From: Anaerolineaceae bacterium
Lineage (GTDB): Bacteria > Chloroflexota > Anaerolineae > JAAYZQ01
NCBI GenBank assembly: GCA_012514775.1
Contig: JAAYZQ010000369.1
Location: 1-17,387 of the forward strand
Reading direction: 5' to 3'
Length of the DNA stretch: 17,387 bases
Part shown: positions 1-7,580 of the stretch, piece after piece
How positions within the stretch are numbered: the stretch's first letter is position 1
Layout: every line of letters starts with the position of its first letter
Translations under genes and position numbers: made by a program
The notes under the pieces: model-generated
The model's database searches: none
Seen by the model: the letters and a program-made list of their open reading frames with translations, nothing else
What the model was told of the DNA's origin: nothing

Positions 1-1344
1 GTCCAGGATGGTCAGGCCGTCGCTGGTGGCCTCGACGATGCTCCTGTATTGCTCCTCTTTTTCGGCCAGGCGCTCGCTGGCCTCCGCCAGCCGGGCGGTC
101 ATCTCGTTAAACGACCCGGCCAGCATGCCGAGCTCGTCGCGGTCCGAGGCGGGGAGGCGCACCCGGAGGTCCCCCGCGGCCACGGCGCGCGTCGCCGCCG
201 ACAGCATCTCGATGGGCCGCGTCAGCTCGGCCCGGCTGAGGATGGCCGTGAGGGCCAGGGCGACCAGGAAAAAGGCACCCATGAGCAGCAGCGTGCCATA
301 GATCGTGCTCGTCGCGTCCCGGCCAATGGCCTCGGCCACGTTGCCCGCCTCGGCGGTCATCTCGTCCACGGGGGCGACGATGCCCAGGCTCCAGCCCAGG
401 GTCGGCAGGGGCGCGTAGGCCATGAACACCTGCCGGCCGCCCAGCTCCATCTGCTCCAGGCCCGAAGCCCCGGCGCTCATCGCCCGCCAGGCGCGGACGA
501 TGCCCGGGTGCGGCGAGCCCTCCAGCCCGAGGTCCGCGGCCAGGGCGCCCGTCTCGCCGTCCTCCGAGCCGGCCAGGTCGGCGAGGGCGGCCGGGGGCGC
601 CGCCGCCAGGCGCCCGTCGCCTCGCACCAGGAAGGCATAGCCGCCGGCCGTGGGGCCCAGGCCCTCCAGTTGCGCCGCCACCTCGCCCAGCGACACCTCC
701 ACGGCGATGACGCCCCGGAACTCTTCGCCGTCATAGACCGGTGTGCTGGCCAGCAGGCCGGGCTCCTCCGGCCGGCCCTCCACCCAGACCGTCTCGCGCC
801 CGGGGTTGGCCGCCGGTGCGGCCAGCAGGAAGAACGGCGCCTCCCCGGGCTCTGTGCCCGGCGGGCGGCTTTCGGGGGCCGGATAGGCGCGCAGGAGTCC
901 GTCGGGCGAGAGGTAATAGGCCGCCGTCACCTGGGGCGCGCTGCGGACGAGGGACGGCAGGATCGCCTCCAGGGCTGCCGAGGAGCAGGGGTCGGCGCCG
1001 GCCGGGGCATAGACTGCCGTGCCTCCGGCCCGCGGAGCGGCGGGATCGCAGTCCGGCAGGGCCCCGCCGGCATTCGCCTCTACCAGGCTGCCGGCGGCCA
1101 GCCGCCCCAGGGAGGCCGCCTGCCCGAGGAGGGCGTCGCCGAGCTGGGCCTCGTGGCGTGCCATCTGCAGGAGCGACTGCGCTCCCTGGCTCTCCAGGCC
1201 CTCGGTGCTCCGCTCCACGGCGCTGGCCTGCGCCCGGCGAAAGCCCGCCGTGACGAGGCCGGCGGTCGCCAGGCCCAGGGCGGCCAGGAAAACCAGGATT
1301 GTCAGGAGGACGCGAACGCCCAGTCGGTCAAGAAAGCTTGGCAC
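1..1344 (-). CDS. Membrane sensor protein, Cache-HAMP-PAS (C-terminus cut by window edge)
   Basis: Signal-sensing membrane protein; 448 residues are in the window and the output domain (histidine kinase, GGDEF, cyclase or other) lies outside it. Residues about 9-30 form a first membrane helix. A large extracytoplasmic region follows that resembles a double Cache sensor, ending in a typical 'YAPLPTLGWSLGIVAPVDE' element near 308-327. A second membrane helix lies at about 349-370, a HAMP segment at about 370-422 (DRDELGMLAGSFNEMTARL), and a PAS-like start (EEQYRSIVEATSDGLTILD) from about 430. An in-frame stop at 1389-1387 limits the start. I chose GTG at 1344 because a GGAGG lies 6 nt upstream. 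The gene begins 58 nt after the TPR-propeller gene on the same strand, so they may be co-transcribed. The ligand is unknown. Confidence 0.85.
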   Translation of the reverse strand, partial: MPSFLDRLGVRVLLTILVFLAALGLATAGLVTAGFRRAQASAVERSTEGLESQGAQSLLQMARHEAQLGDALLGQAASLGRLAAGSLVEANAGGALPDCDPAAPRAGGTAVYAPAGADPCSSAALEAILPSLVRSAPQVTAAYYLSPDGLLRAYPAPESRPPGTEPGEAPFFLLAAPAANPGRETVWVEGRPEEPGLLASTPVYDGEEFRGVIAVEVSLGEVAAQLEGLGPTAGGYAFLVRGDGRLAAAPPAALADLAGSEDGETGALAADLGLEGSPHPGIVRAWRAMSAGASGLEQMELGGRQVFMAYAPLPTLGWSLGIVAPVDEMTAEAGNVAEAIGRDATSTIYGTLLLMGAFFLVALALTAILSRAELTRPIEMLSAATRAVAAGDLRVRLPASDRDELGMLAGSFNEMTARLAEASERLAEKEEQYRSIVEATSDGLTILD

Positions 1345-1402
1345 CGAACGCCTCCACAACAAGCGACGATCGGCGGCCTGGGGGCTCTATTCCTGGCGGT
1401 CA

Positions 1403-3619
1403 TCAGGGCGCCCAACTGATGCGCTCGTGCTGCCAGTCGAGGAGCAAGCCACCCTCGCCGATATCGAACAACTTGCGGCAGTTCGAGCCATCGGGGCTCA
1501 TAACCCACACGGCCCAGACCCCACCCCTGTCGGAGACAAAGGCGATGGCCCGGCCGTCGGGCGACCAGGTGGGCAGACCGTCGTTGGCCTGGTTGTCGGT
1601 CAGCCGCTGCAAATTCCCACCGCCGGCATCCGCGACATAGACTTCCCAGTTCCCGTCCCGGCGTGACATAAACGCCAGGCGGTTGCCGTGGAGGTCCGGC
1701 GCCAGATCGTCGGGGTGGTCCGTCAGTTGCTGGGGTTCTTGCGCGCCCGGCGCCGCAGACAGTGCAAAGAGGCCGCAACGGATGGGCGAGGCTCGAAAGT
1801 CGCAGCCGGCATAGATCACCTGCCTGTCGGCAGTCCACGCGGGATAGGACCCCAGGACTTCGTAAATGTCGGAGCGCAGGACGCGCCCTTCTCGCTTGAC
1901 GTTCTCCGGCCAGATCTGATCGATGACGTACACGCGAGACTGGCGATCGCTGCTGCGGTTGGAGCTAAAAGCCAGGGACTGGCCGTCGGGCGACCAGCTC
2001 GGCAAGGCGTCTTCGATGTACTGGCCGATCTCGTGGAGCTCGCTGCCATCGGCCCGCACCATCACCATGTTCATCTGCTCGGGCCGCTCGCCGTTGCCCA
2101 CGAGCCACTGCCCGTCGGGGCTGAAGGACGGCTGGTGCACCCCTTCGGCCACCAGGCGCGCCTGGCCCTGGGCCAGGTCGGCCACGAACAGGTCGTACCT
2201 CTCCTGCCTGTGGCTCCACGCCGGGAAGGCGATCTGCCCGGTGAGCTCGGGGAGCAGGGGAACCGCCGTGTCTTCAGGCGTCGGCGCCGACGTCGGCGCC
2301 TCCACCTCTTCGCCGGCCTCGGCCACCGGCGAGGGCGGCGGCGTAGACGGAGACTCGCACTGCGTCCAGGCGCCCAGGGCCAGGCTATCGGTGGGGTTCT
2401 GGGCGAGGATGGTCTGATAGAACGTGCGGGCCTCGTCGCAGTGGCCCAGGCGGGCGTTCACCGAGGCCAGGAAGGCATAGGTGTCCGACTCGCGGCCGCC
2501 CGCCGCCAGCGACTGTTCCAGGTAGGTCCGGGCCTCCTCGTCCTGGCCCAGGCGATAGTAGGCCTCGCCGATGCCGGCCAGGATGGTGGCCTTGGGCCGT
2601 AGGGCCAGCGCGCGCTTGAACGCCGCGATGGACTCCTCGTACTCCCCGGCGCGCAACTGGACCCGGGCCTGCTCGTAGTGGTAAAGCCACAGCCCGGGCC
2701 GCCGCTCGGCCGCCTCCTTGAGCTGTTCGATGGCCTGGTCCAGGTCCCCGTCGGCCTCGTACACCTGGGCCAGAACTCGGTAGCACTCGGGATCGCCCGG
2801 GTCCAGCTCCAGGGCCAGGTTTGCTTCCTGGAGGGCCTCCTCCAGGTCTCCCTGCACGAGGTAGGCCGATGCCAGGATGGCGTGGGCCCGGGCATGGCCG
2901 TTGCCGTTTTCCACGGCGCCCAGGGCCATGCCCATGCCCCGGTTGCGGGTTTCGTCGCCCAACTCCAGGTAGACCCGGGCCAGCACGGACGCCATCTCGG
3001 GATTGACCGGATCGAGGACCATGGCCTGGTGGGCATGGGGCAATGCCTGCTCCGCGGCGTCGTCCAGGAGGAGCGCCCAGGCCCAACCCGCCTGCGGCCG
3101 GGCATCGTCGGGCATCTGGCGCGCCAGCGCGGCATAGATCTCGACGGCTTCTTCGAAGCGGCTGCCGTGGACCAGGAGCAGCGCTTCGTTCAGCCGGTCC
3201 TCGATCTCCTTGTCCTCCTCCTGCGATTCAGGGGAAGCGGCCAGGGCTGCCGCTACAGATCGTCCTGCAGGGGCGGGGGAGGGTGCGGCCGTGGCCGTGG
3301 GTGCCGGACGCGTGGCAGTCGGCTCTTCGGGCGTATCGGTCACCGGCCTCTGGGCCGGGGTGGCTGTGCTGAACCAGCCTGTCGCCACCAGGTAGATAAC
3401 CAGGCAGATGAGGGCCAGGGGAAGAACGACGGCCCCCGGGTTCAGGCCGACGACGAGCCGCCGGCGCCCCTTCTTCCCCTGCTGCCTCTCGTGCAGGAGC
3501 GGGGCGTGGCCTGGCGAATCGGGTTCCTGGCTACTGCCGGATGCAGGACCGGCAGGACTCGTCAAAAATAGGTCGGCCGGCTCTTCGGTAACGCCGTTCC
3601 CCTCCGGGCCGTCTGTCAT
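1403..3619 (-). CDS. Membrane-anchored TPR protein with C-terminal PD40/TolB-like beta-propeller
   Basis: A 738-residue protein with no recognised enzyme motif. Residues 1-60 are a charged N-terminal tail and 61-83 form one membrane helix. Residues 84-135 are a Thr/Pro/Ala-rich linker. About 140-410 are a run of TPR repeats, seen in phrases such as 'AYLVQGDLEEALQEANLAL' and 'YRLGQDEEARTYLEQSL'. A second Pro-rich linker spans about 422-455. From about 461 to the end are TolB/WD40-like PD40 blades with repeated 'FSPDGQWL', 'PSWSPDGQSLAF' and 'PTWSPDGRAIAF' motifs. The architecture suggests an extracytoplasmic protein-interaction scaffold. The ATG at 3619 has GAGG 9 nt upstream and a good promoter about 85 nt upstream. 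It precedes the sensor gene, so a joint role in envelope sensing is possible but not shown. Confidence 0.88.
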   Translation of the reverse strand: MTDGPEGNGVTEEPADLFLTSPAGPASGSSQEPDSPGHAPLLHERQQGKKGRRRLVVGLNPGAVVLPLALICLVIYLVATGWFSTATPAQRPVTDTPEEPTATRPAPTATAAPSPAPAGRSVAAALAASPESQEEDKEIEDRLNEALLLVHGSRFEEAVEIYAALARQMPDDARPQAGWAWALLLDDAAEQALPHAHQAMVLDPVNPEMASVLARVYLELGDETRNRGMGMALGAVENGNGHARAHAILASAYLVQGDLEEALQEANLALELDPGDPECYRVLAQVYEADGDLDQAIEQLKEAAERRPGLWLYHYEQARVQLRAGEYEESIAAFKRALALRPKATILAGIGEAYYRLGQDEEARTYLEQSLAAGGRESDTYAFLASVNARLGHCDEARTFYQTILAQNPTDSLALGAWTQCESPSTPPPSPVAEAGEEVEAPTSAPTPEDTAVPLLPELTGQIAFPAWSHRQERYDLFVADLAQGQARLVAEGVHQPSFSPDGQWLVGNGERPEQMNMVMVRADGSELHEIGQYIEDALPSWSPDGQSLAFSSNRSSDRQSRVYVIDQIWPENVKREGRVLRSDIYEVLGSYPAWTADRQVIYAGCDFRASPIRCGLFALSAAPGAQEPQQLTDHPDDLAPDLHGNRLAFMSRRDGNWEVYVADAGGGNLQRLTDNQANDGLPTWSPDGRAIAFVSDRGGVWAVWVMSPDGSNCRKLFDIGEGGLLLDWQHERISWAP

Positions 3620-3705
3620 CGTCTGTTGCCTCGGTTCGGTTTCACACTACCCGGCTCCGGATGCCCCCTCCTCGTCTGAACCCCCGGGAGCACGGGAGTC
3701 ACCAT

Positions 3706-3734
3706 AGGCTACAGCAAAGTCCCTGCTTTGTCAA
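3706..3734 (-). promoter_or_regulatory. Sigma70-like promoter of the TPR-propeller gene
   Basis: Read on the minus strand: TTGACA (3734-3729), a 17-nt spacer, then TAGCCT (3711-3706). The -35 box is perfect and the -10 keeps the important TA...T positions. Predicted transcription start is near 3699, giving a leader of about 80 nt. The spacer contains a small CAAAG/CTTTG inverted repeat. Confidence 0.65.
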
Positions 3735-3818
3735 GCCAGCCGGAAGACACCGCATGCCTGAGGCGCGCGGGTGCCGTAAAGTTTCGTGGGAAACCGGTCG
3801 AAAGTAGCAGGTGTTTTT

Positions 3819-3859
3819 TAGTGGGCAGACCCGGTAGGTCCGGGAAGGTCCGCCCACTA
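3819..3859. repeat. 41-bp inverted repeat (palindromic element)
   Basis: Outer arms TAGTGGGC and GCCCACTA pair perfectly. After one mismatch, GACC and GGTC continue the stem, giving 12 of 13 pairs. The loop contains another CCGG...CCGG inverted repeat. The T-run (six T) lies on the 5' side on the plus strand, so on the minus strand the hairpin is followed by A residues. It is therefore not a normal intrinsic terminator for either flanking gene. It may be a dispersed palindromic repeat. Confidence 0.6.
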
Positions 3860-3969
3860 CAGCGTCCCGGCCGCTGGCTGGGGGACAAGCGTGCTGATCC
3901 TGTCGCAGCCCGCTGGACCGCGGGGGCCACCGAGCCGCTCCTGCCGTGCCCCCCCAACGGGGCGCGGGG

Positions 3970-5295
3970 CTACGAGCCCGGCCGCGCCCCCAGGGTGAGG
4001 GGCAGGTCCTGTCGCTGGCCATCGCGCAGGATGGTGAGGCTGACGGTTTGCCCCACCGACGTGTTGCGGGCCAGGTAAGAGACCATCTGCTCGAAGGTTC
4101 GAACCTCCTCGCCGTCGATGGCCACGATGACGTCGCCGCCAACGGACACCTGGAGCCCATCGATGGACGCCTGCCGGTTGCTGCCCCGCAGGCCGGCCTC
4201 GTCGGCCGGGCTGCCGGACGTGACGGAGGCGACCAGCACGCCTCGCTGCTCGGCGGGGAGATCCATGGCCCGGGCCAGGGGCGGCATGAGGCTCGTGCCG
4301 CTGATGCCCAGCCACGGATGCTGGTACCGGCCCTGGGTGATGAGCGCCGGGACCACCTTCATGACAATGTCCGAGGGGATGGCGAACCCGATGCCGGCAT
4401 TGGCTTCCACCGGGGAGCGAATGGCCGCCGTCACGCCGATGAGGCGACCCTGCTCGTCCACCAGGACGCCCCCCGAGTTGCCCGGGTTGATGGCGGCATC
4501 GGTCTGAATGATGTCGGGGATGGTATACGCGGCGCTCGTCATGTCGGAGGCCCCCACCGGCAGGGAGCGGCCCAGGGCGCTGACGATGCCGACGGTCATG
4601 GTGCCTTGCAGCCCGAAGGGGTTGCCCAGGGCAATGGCCACCTCGCCCACCTGCACCTCGCCGGAGCTGGCGACCTGCACGGGGCGCATCTGCTCGGTGG
4701 GGGCGTCTACCCAGACCACGGCCAGGTCGCTGGCCGGATCGGTGCCCACCACCTCGCCCGGGGCCACGTACCCGTCGGAAAAGATCACGGCGATCTCGCT
4801 GGCGCCGGCGATGACGTGGTTGTTGGTCACGATGTGGCCCTGATGGTCCCAGACAAAGCCCGAGCCCAGGCCTCCCTGGGGCTGCTGCTGGCCAAAGCCC
4901 TCGGGCAGCGCCTGCAACCCCTGCATCGTCGTCTGGATGTTGACCACGGAAGGATTGACCTGCTCGTAAATATGCGCCAGCCTGCCTCCCAGGGCCAGGG
5001 CCGTTCCGTCGCCACCCGACGTCGACGGCGCCAGGAACGGGGTGGGCGTCACGCTGGGCTCGGCGGTGGGCTGCGGAGGTACGTCTGCGTCCCCGGCCGT
5101 GGGGCGGGGCGTTCTGGCCGGCACCTGGCCCAAGGGCGCGGCGGTTTCGGCCGGGCCTTCGGCGGTCATCTGGCTGGCAACGGCTGTGGTGATCTGGTCG
5201 TCCAGGTCGCTCACCACGTCGCTCAACCCGCAAGCCGTCATCACAAGGACCAGGGTGAGGAGGAGGGTAAGCAGGACACGACGCTTCTCGGACAT
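3970..5295 (-). CDS. HtrA/DegP-family serine protease, lipoprotein with PDZ domain
   Basis: Envelope quality-control protease of family S1C, 441 residues. The N-terminus is a lipoprotein signal (hydrophobic stretch about 6-20, then VMTAC with lipidated Cys22). A low-complexity Ala/Pro/Thr linker runs to about residue 95. The trypsin-like domain follows with the full catalytic triad: His160 (TNNHVIAG), Asp190 (ASDLAVV) and Ser274 (NPGNSGGVL). A single PDZ domain covers about 328-433. Length and layout fit bacterial HtrA proteins with one PDZ. The ATG at 5295 is preferred over a TTG two codons upstream because AGGAG sits 7 nt before it. The gene stands alone, between its own weak promoter and a 350-bp gap. 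The lipid anchor suggests action at the outer face of the cytoplasmic membrane. Confidence 0.95.
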   Translation of the reverse strand: MSEKRRVLLTLLLTLVLVMTACGLSDVVSDLDDQITTAVASQMTAEGPAETAAPLGQVPARTPRPTAGDADVPPQPTAEPSVTPTPFLAPSTSGGDGTALALGGRLAHIYEQVNPSVVNIQTTMQGLQALPEGFGQQQPQGGLGSGFVWDHQGHIVTNNHVIAGASEIAVIFSDGYVAPGEVVGTDPASDLAVVWVDAPTEQMRPVQVASSGEVQVGEVAIALGNPFGLQGTMTVGIVSALGRSLPVGASDMTSAAYTIPDIIQTDAAINPGNSGGVLVDEQGRLIGVTAAIRSPVEANAGIGFAIPSDIVMKVVPALITQGRYQHPWLGISGTSLMPPLARAMDLPAEQRGVLVASVTSGSPADEAGLRGSNRQASIDGLQVSVGGDVIVAIDGEEVRTFEQMVSYLARNTSVGQTVSLTILRDGQRQDLPLTLGARPGS

Positions 5296-5406
5296 TTGCA
5301 AACTCCTTTGTGGCTCTGAGCCGCCGGTCTTTTCGGAAGGATGACGCAGCAGGCGGCGCGTGGTCAGGCCGGCTCCCGGGCCGGATCAGCAGACTCCAGG
5401 AATTAC

Positions 5407-5412
5407 ATTATA
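5407..5412 (-). promoter_or_regulatory. Candidate -10 box for the HtrA gene
   Basis: A perfect TATAAT on the minus strand lies about 110 nt upstream of the HtrA start, in the AT-richest part of the 286-bp gap. No good -35 box is seen at 16-18 nt spacing, so it may depend on an activator or another sigma factor, or be fortuitous. Confidence 0.4.
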
Positions 5413-5554
5413 CCCCGGGGGTGCGTTGCCAGCATCTGGACTGGGTTAGCGGCGGGGTTGTATTTGGTTGGCGCGAGTTGGAGTTTCGTTAAAGGAGCAG
5501 GACGCACGAAACGGCGGCCCGCTCCCGTGGGACAGGCGACTTGTCGGGGGGAGA

Positions 5555-5573
5555 CCCGGCTAGGAAGGCCGGG
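5555..5573 (-). terminator. GC hairpin just after the DegV stop, possible weak terminator
   Basis: CCCGGC and GCCGGG form a perfect 6-bp stem around a 7-nt loop, starting 8 nt after the stop codon. It is followed by TCTCCCCCC rather than a U-tract, so intrinsic termination would be weak at best. It could instead protect the 3' end of the mRNA. Confidence 0.35.
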
Positions 5574-5581
5574 CGCGCTAT

Positions 5582-6454
5582 TCAGGCAGTGCCTTGCAGA
5601 TCTTCCAGCAGCGAGGCGGGCACGGCGGCAACCCCGACAATGCCCGGGCCGGTGTGCACGCCAAGGACCGGGGAGACGCGCAGCATCTCCATCTTGTTTA
5701 CCTTCAGCCGGTTCAGGATGCCCTGGCGCAGAACCTCGGCCTTTTCGGCGAACTGTCCGTGCTGCACTGCCACCCAGAGGGGCGTGCTGCCGTACAAGGA
5801 GTGCAGGTGGTCGACCAGGACCTGGATCGCCTGGGGCAGGGTCCGGCCTTTGGCCACGGTGCTATACTTGCCGTCGGCGTGGGCCACGTGGATGACGGGC
5901 TTGATGCGCAGCAGGGTGCCGGCCAGGGCCTGCACACGGCCGATCCGGCCGCCGCGGGCCAGGTACTCCAGCGTCTCCAGGGTAAAGGCCACCTCGGTGT
6001 TGGCCTGAATCTGGGCCAGCCGCTCGCGGATGGCCGCCAGGTCCCAGCCGAGGCGCGCGGCCCAGGCGGCGGCCAGGACCTGGTAGCGCTGCCCGCCGGC
6101 AAGGGTCATCGTGTCCCACACGTGGACGGCCGTGTCCGGCGCTACCTGCAGGGCTGCCAGGCGGGCGACCCCTTCGGTCCCACTCAGCCCCGAAGAGATG
6201 TGGACGGAGAGGATCTCCTCGCCTTCGGCCCCCAGTTCCTGGTAGGTGCGGGCCAGCAGGTCGGTGCCGGGCATGGCCGTCGTGGGGATGGCCGGGTGCA
6301 TGGCCGACAGCCGCGCGTAGAACTCGTCGGGTGTCAGATCGGCAGAGCTGACCCCTCCCTCGGGAAACTGGATAAAGAGGGGGGCAACGGTGACACCCAG
6401 GGCTTGCACTTCTTCCGCAGGCATGTCTGCGGCTGAATCGGTCACGATCTTCAT
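5582..6454 (-). CDS. DegV family protein (fatty-acid-binding)
   Basis: A 290-residue DegV-family protein; known members bind a fatty acid and some (FakB) present it to a fatty acid kinase. The N-terminal signature KIVTDSAADMP (residues 2-12), the PTTA segment near 57-60 and the SSGLSGT loop (87-93) that contacts the lipid head group are all present. Length matches the family's usual 280-290. The ATG at 6454 is chosen over an upstream in-frame ATG at 6514 for three reasons. AAGGA lies 7 nt before it, the homologous start is MKIVTDS, and a strong promoter at 6486-6514 would otherwise lie inside the gene. It is transcribed on its own, about 115 nt after the sugar kinase. No FakA partner is in the window. 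Confidence 0.93.
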   Translation of the reverse strand: MKIVTDSAADMPAEEVQALGVTVAPLFIQFPEGGVSSADLTPDEFYARLSAMHPAIPTTAMPGTDLLARTYQELGAEGEEILSVHISSGLSGTEGVARLAALQVAPDTAVHVWDTMTLAGGQRYQVLAAAWAARLGWDLAAIRERLAQIQANTEVAFTLETLEYLARGGRIGRVQALAGTLLRIKPVIHVAHADGKYSTVAKGRTLPQAIQVLVDHLHSLYGSTPLWVAVQHGQFAEKAEVLRQGILNRLKVNKMEMLRVSPVLGVHTGPGIVGVAAVPASLLEDLQGTA

Positions 6455-6485
6455 GTCACTTTCCTTAACGGCAATAGTTCCGCCC

Positions 6486-6514
6486 AGTATACACGATGTG
6501 GCGGCATAGCGCAA
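6486..6514 (-). promoter_or_regulatory. Sigma70-like promoter of the degV gene
   Basis: On the minus strand: TTGCGC (6514-6509), exactly 17 nt, then TATACT (6491-6486). The predicted start near 6479 gives a leader of about 25 nt to the ATG at 6454. It separates degV from the sugar operon as a transcription unit. Confidence 0.7.
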
Positions 6515-6569
6515 CAGGGAGACATGCGGGGGTGCGACGACGAGTTGTCAACGAATGGGAAACGAAATT

Positions 6570-7559
6570 TCACGCCTGGTTGGGGCTGCCCTCCAGCAAG
6601 CGGCTGGACTCGACGAGGCGCCGGCGCACCCCGGCCGGCCGGATGCCCGCCCGCTCCATGGCCAGGAGAACGCCCCCGACGACGGGCGGGGCGTCGAGGC
6701 GCAGGAGGCGCGCGCCGGGAGCCACGACGTGCACGGCTTCCTCCATGGCCTGGACCATGGCCGGGCTGCCGGCGTACAGGCTGCCCGCCAGGATCAGCTC
6801 AAAGGTCTCCTCCTCCAGCCCAAGCTGGCGGATGACGCCCACTGCCAGGCTGGCCAGCTCGCGCCCGTTCCAGCGAAGCAGCTCGCAGGCCACCTCGTCG
6901 CCGGCGGCTGCGGCCTCAAAGATGACGGGGGCCGCCGCGGCGGTCAGGTGGTAGCGGCGCAGGTAGAGCCCCTCCAAAAAGTCGCCGGCATCGGCCGCGC
7001 CGGCGAGCCTGCAAAAGGCGTCCGTGAGGGCAGTCTCGGGGCCGCGCCGGGTCCAGGCCGCGGCCATGACCTTGACCGCCTGGGCCAGCAGCTCGGCGGC
7101 GCCGCCGTTCTCGCCAAAGGCCGAGCCGCAGCCGGTGGTGCGGCCCTCCCTTCCCTGCCGGTCGCGGCCGCGGCAGTTGTTGCTCGTGCCCGCCACCACG
7201 GCCACCCCCCAGCCCTCGGACGCCCCGGCCACCAGGGCGATGACGGCGTCATTGACCAGCTCGATGGGGCAGGCCAGCCCCAGCGAGGCGATGGCCTCCA
7301 GCGTCGGCCCGCGCTCGCCGGGCCAGTCGTAGCCCGCCACCCCGAAACCGGCGGCGGCAACCTGCTCCGCGCCCAGGCCGGGAGCCGCCAGGGCCTGGCC
7401 CACGCAGGCCTGGAGCGCCGCCTTCAGCCCATCCCAGCCCACGACCTCGTAGTTGCCCGGCCCCGCGTGGCCGAGTGCCAGGGCCTGGCCGTCCTCGCCG
7501 GCCACCAGGGCGTGGCACTTGGTTCCGCCCACGTCCACTCCCAGAAAATATCGGCTCAT
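6570..7559 (-). CDS. BadF/BadG-type ATPase, probable N-acetylglucosamine or related sugar kinase
   Basis: A 329-residue member of the ASKHA (actin/sugar kinase) superfamily, closest in look to the BadF/BadG/BcrA/BcrD and N-acetylglucosamine kinase group. It has the phosphate-1 loop DVGGTK (9-14), a conserved VNDA segment (102-105), a GTSNNC phosphate-2 type motif (124-129) and FGENGGA (148-154), followed by a C-terminal adenosine motif LAGSLY. It would phosphorylate a sugar with ATP in the cytoplasm. An AGAGG site is 6 nt before the ATG. The start lies 21 nt after the GH4 gene stop, so the two are surely co-transcribed. The sugar specificity cannot be read from sequence; glucosamine-, glucose- or disaccharide-type substrates are all possible. 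Confidence 0.88.
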   Translation of the reverse strand: MSRYFLGVDVGGTKCHALVAGEDGQALALGHAGPGNYEVVGWDGLKAALQACVGQALAAPGLGAEQVAAAGFGVAGYDWPGERGPTLEAIASLGLACPIELVNDAVIALVAGASEGWGVAVVAGTSNNCRGRDRQGREGRTTGCGSAFGENGGAAELLAQAVKVMAAAWTRRGPETALTDAFCRLAGAADAGDFLEGLYLRRYHLTAAAAPVIFEAAAAGDEVACELLRWNGRELASLAVGVIRQLGLEEETFELILAGSLYAGSPAMVQAMEEAVHVVAPGARLLRLDAPPVVGGVLLAMERAGIRPAGVRRRLVESSRLLEGSPNQA

Positions 7560-7580
7560 GCCACGCCTCTCTGCCGGCCC

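Larger units (their letters stand above)
3620..3969. other. 350-bp intergenic region between the TPR-propeller and HtrA genes
   Basis: No convincing coding sequence. On the minus strand, just after the HtrA stop, there is a short GC hairpin (CCCC-GTT-GGGG) without a U-tract. Next come the long inverted repeat at 3819-3859 and then the promoter at 3706-3734 for the TPR-propeller gene. The rest shows no feature I can name. Confidence 0.6.

Noticed and set aside
49..1419. 456-codon plus-strand reading frame
   Set aside because: It is the antisense shadow of the sensor gene. The minus frame gives clear Cache, HAMP and PAS sequence and a good ribosome site, while this frame gives Arg/Gly/Ala-rich sequence without motifs.
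3946..5319. 457-codon plus-strand reading frame over the HtrA gene
   Set aside because: Antisense shadow in GC-rich DNA. The minus strand encodes a complete HtrA protease with its catalytic triad.
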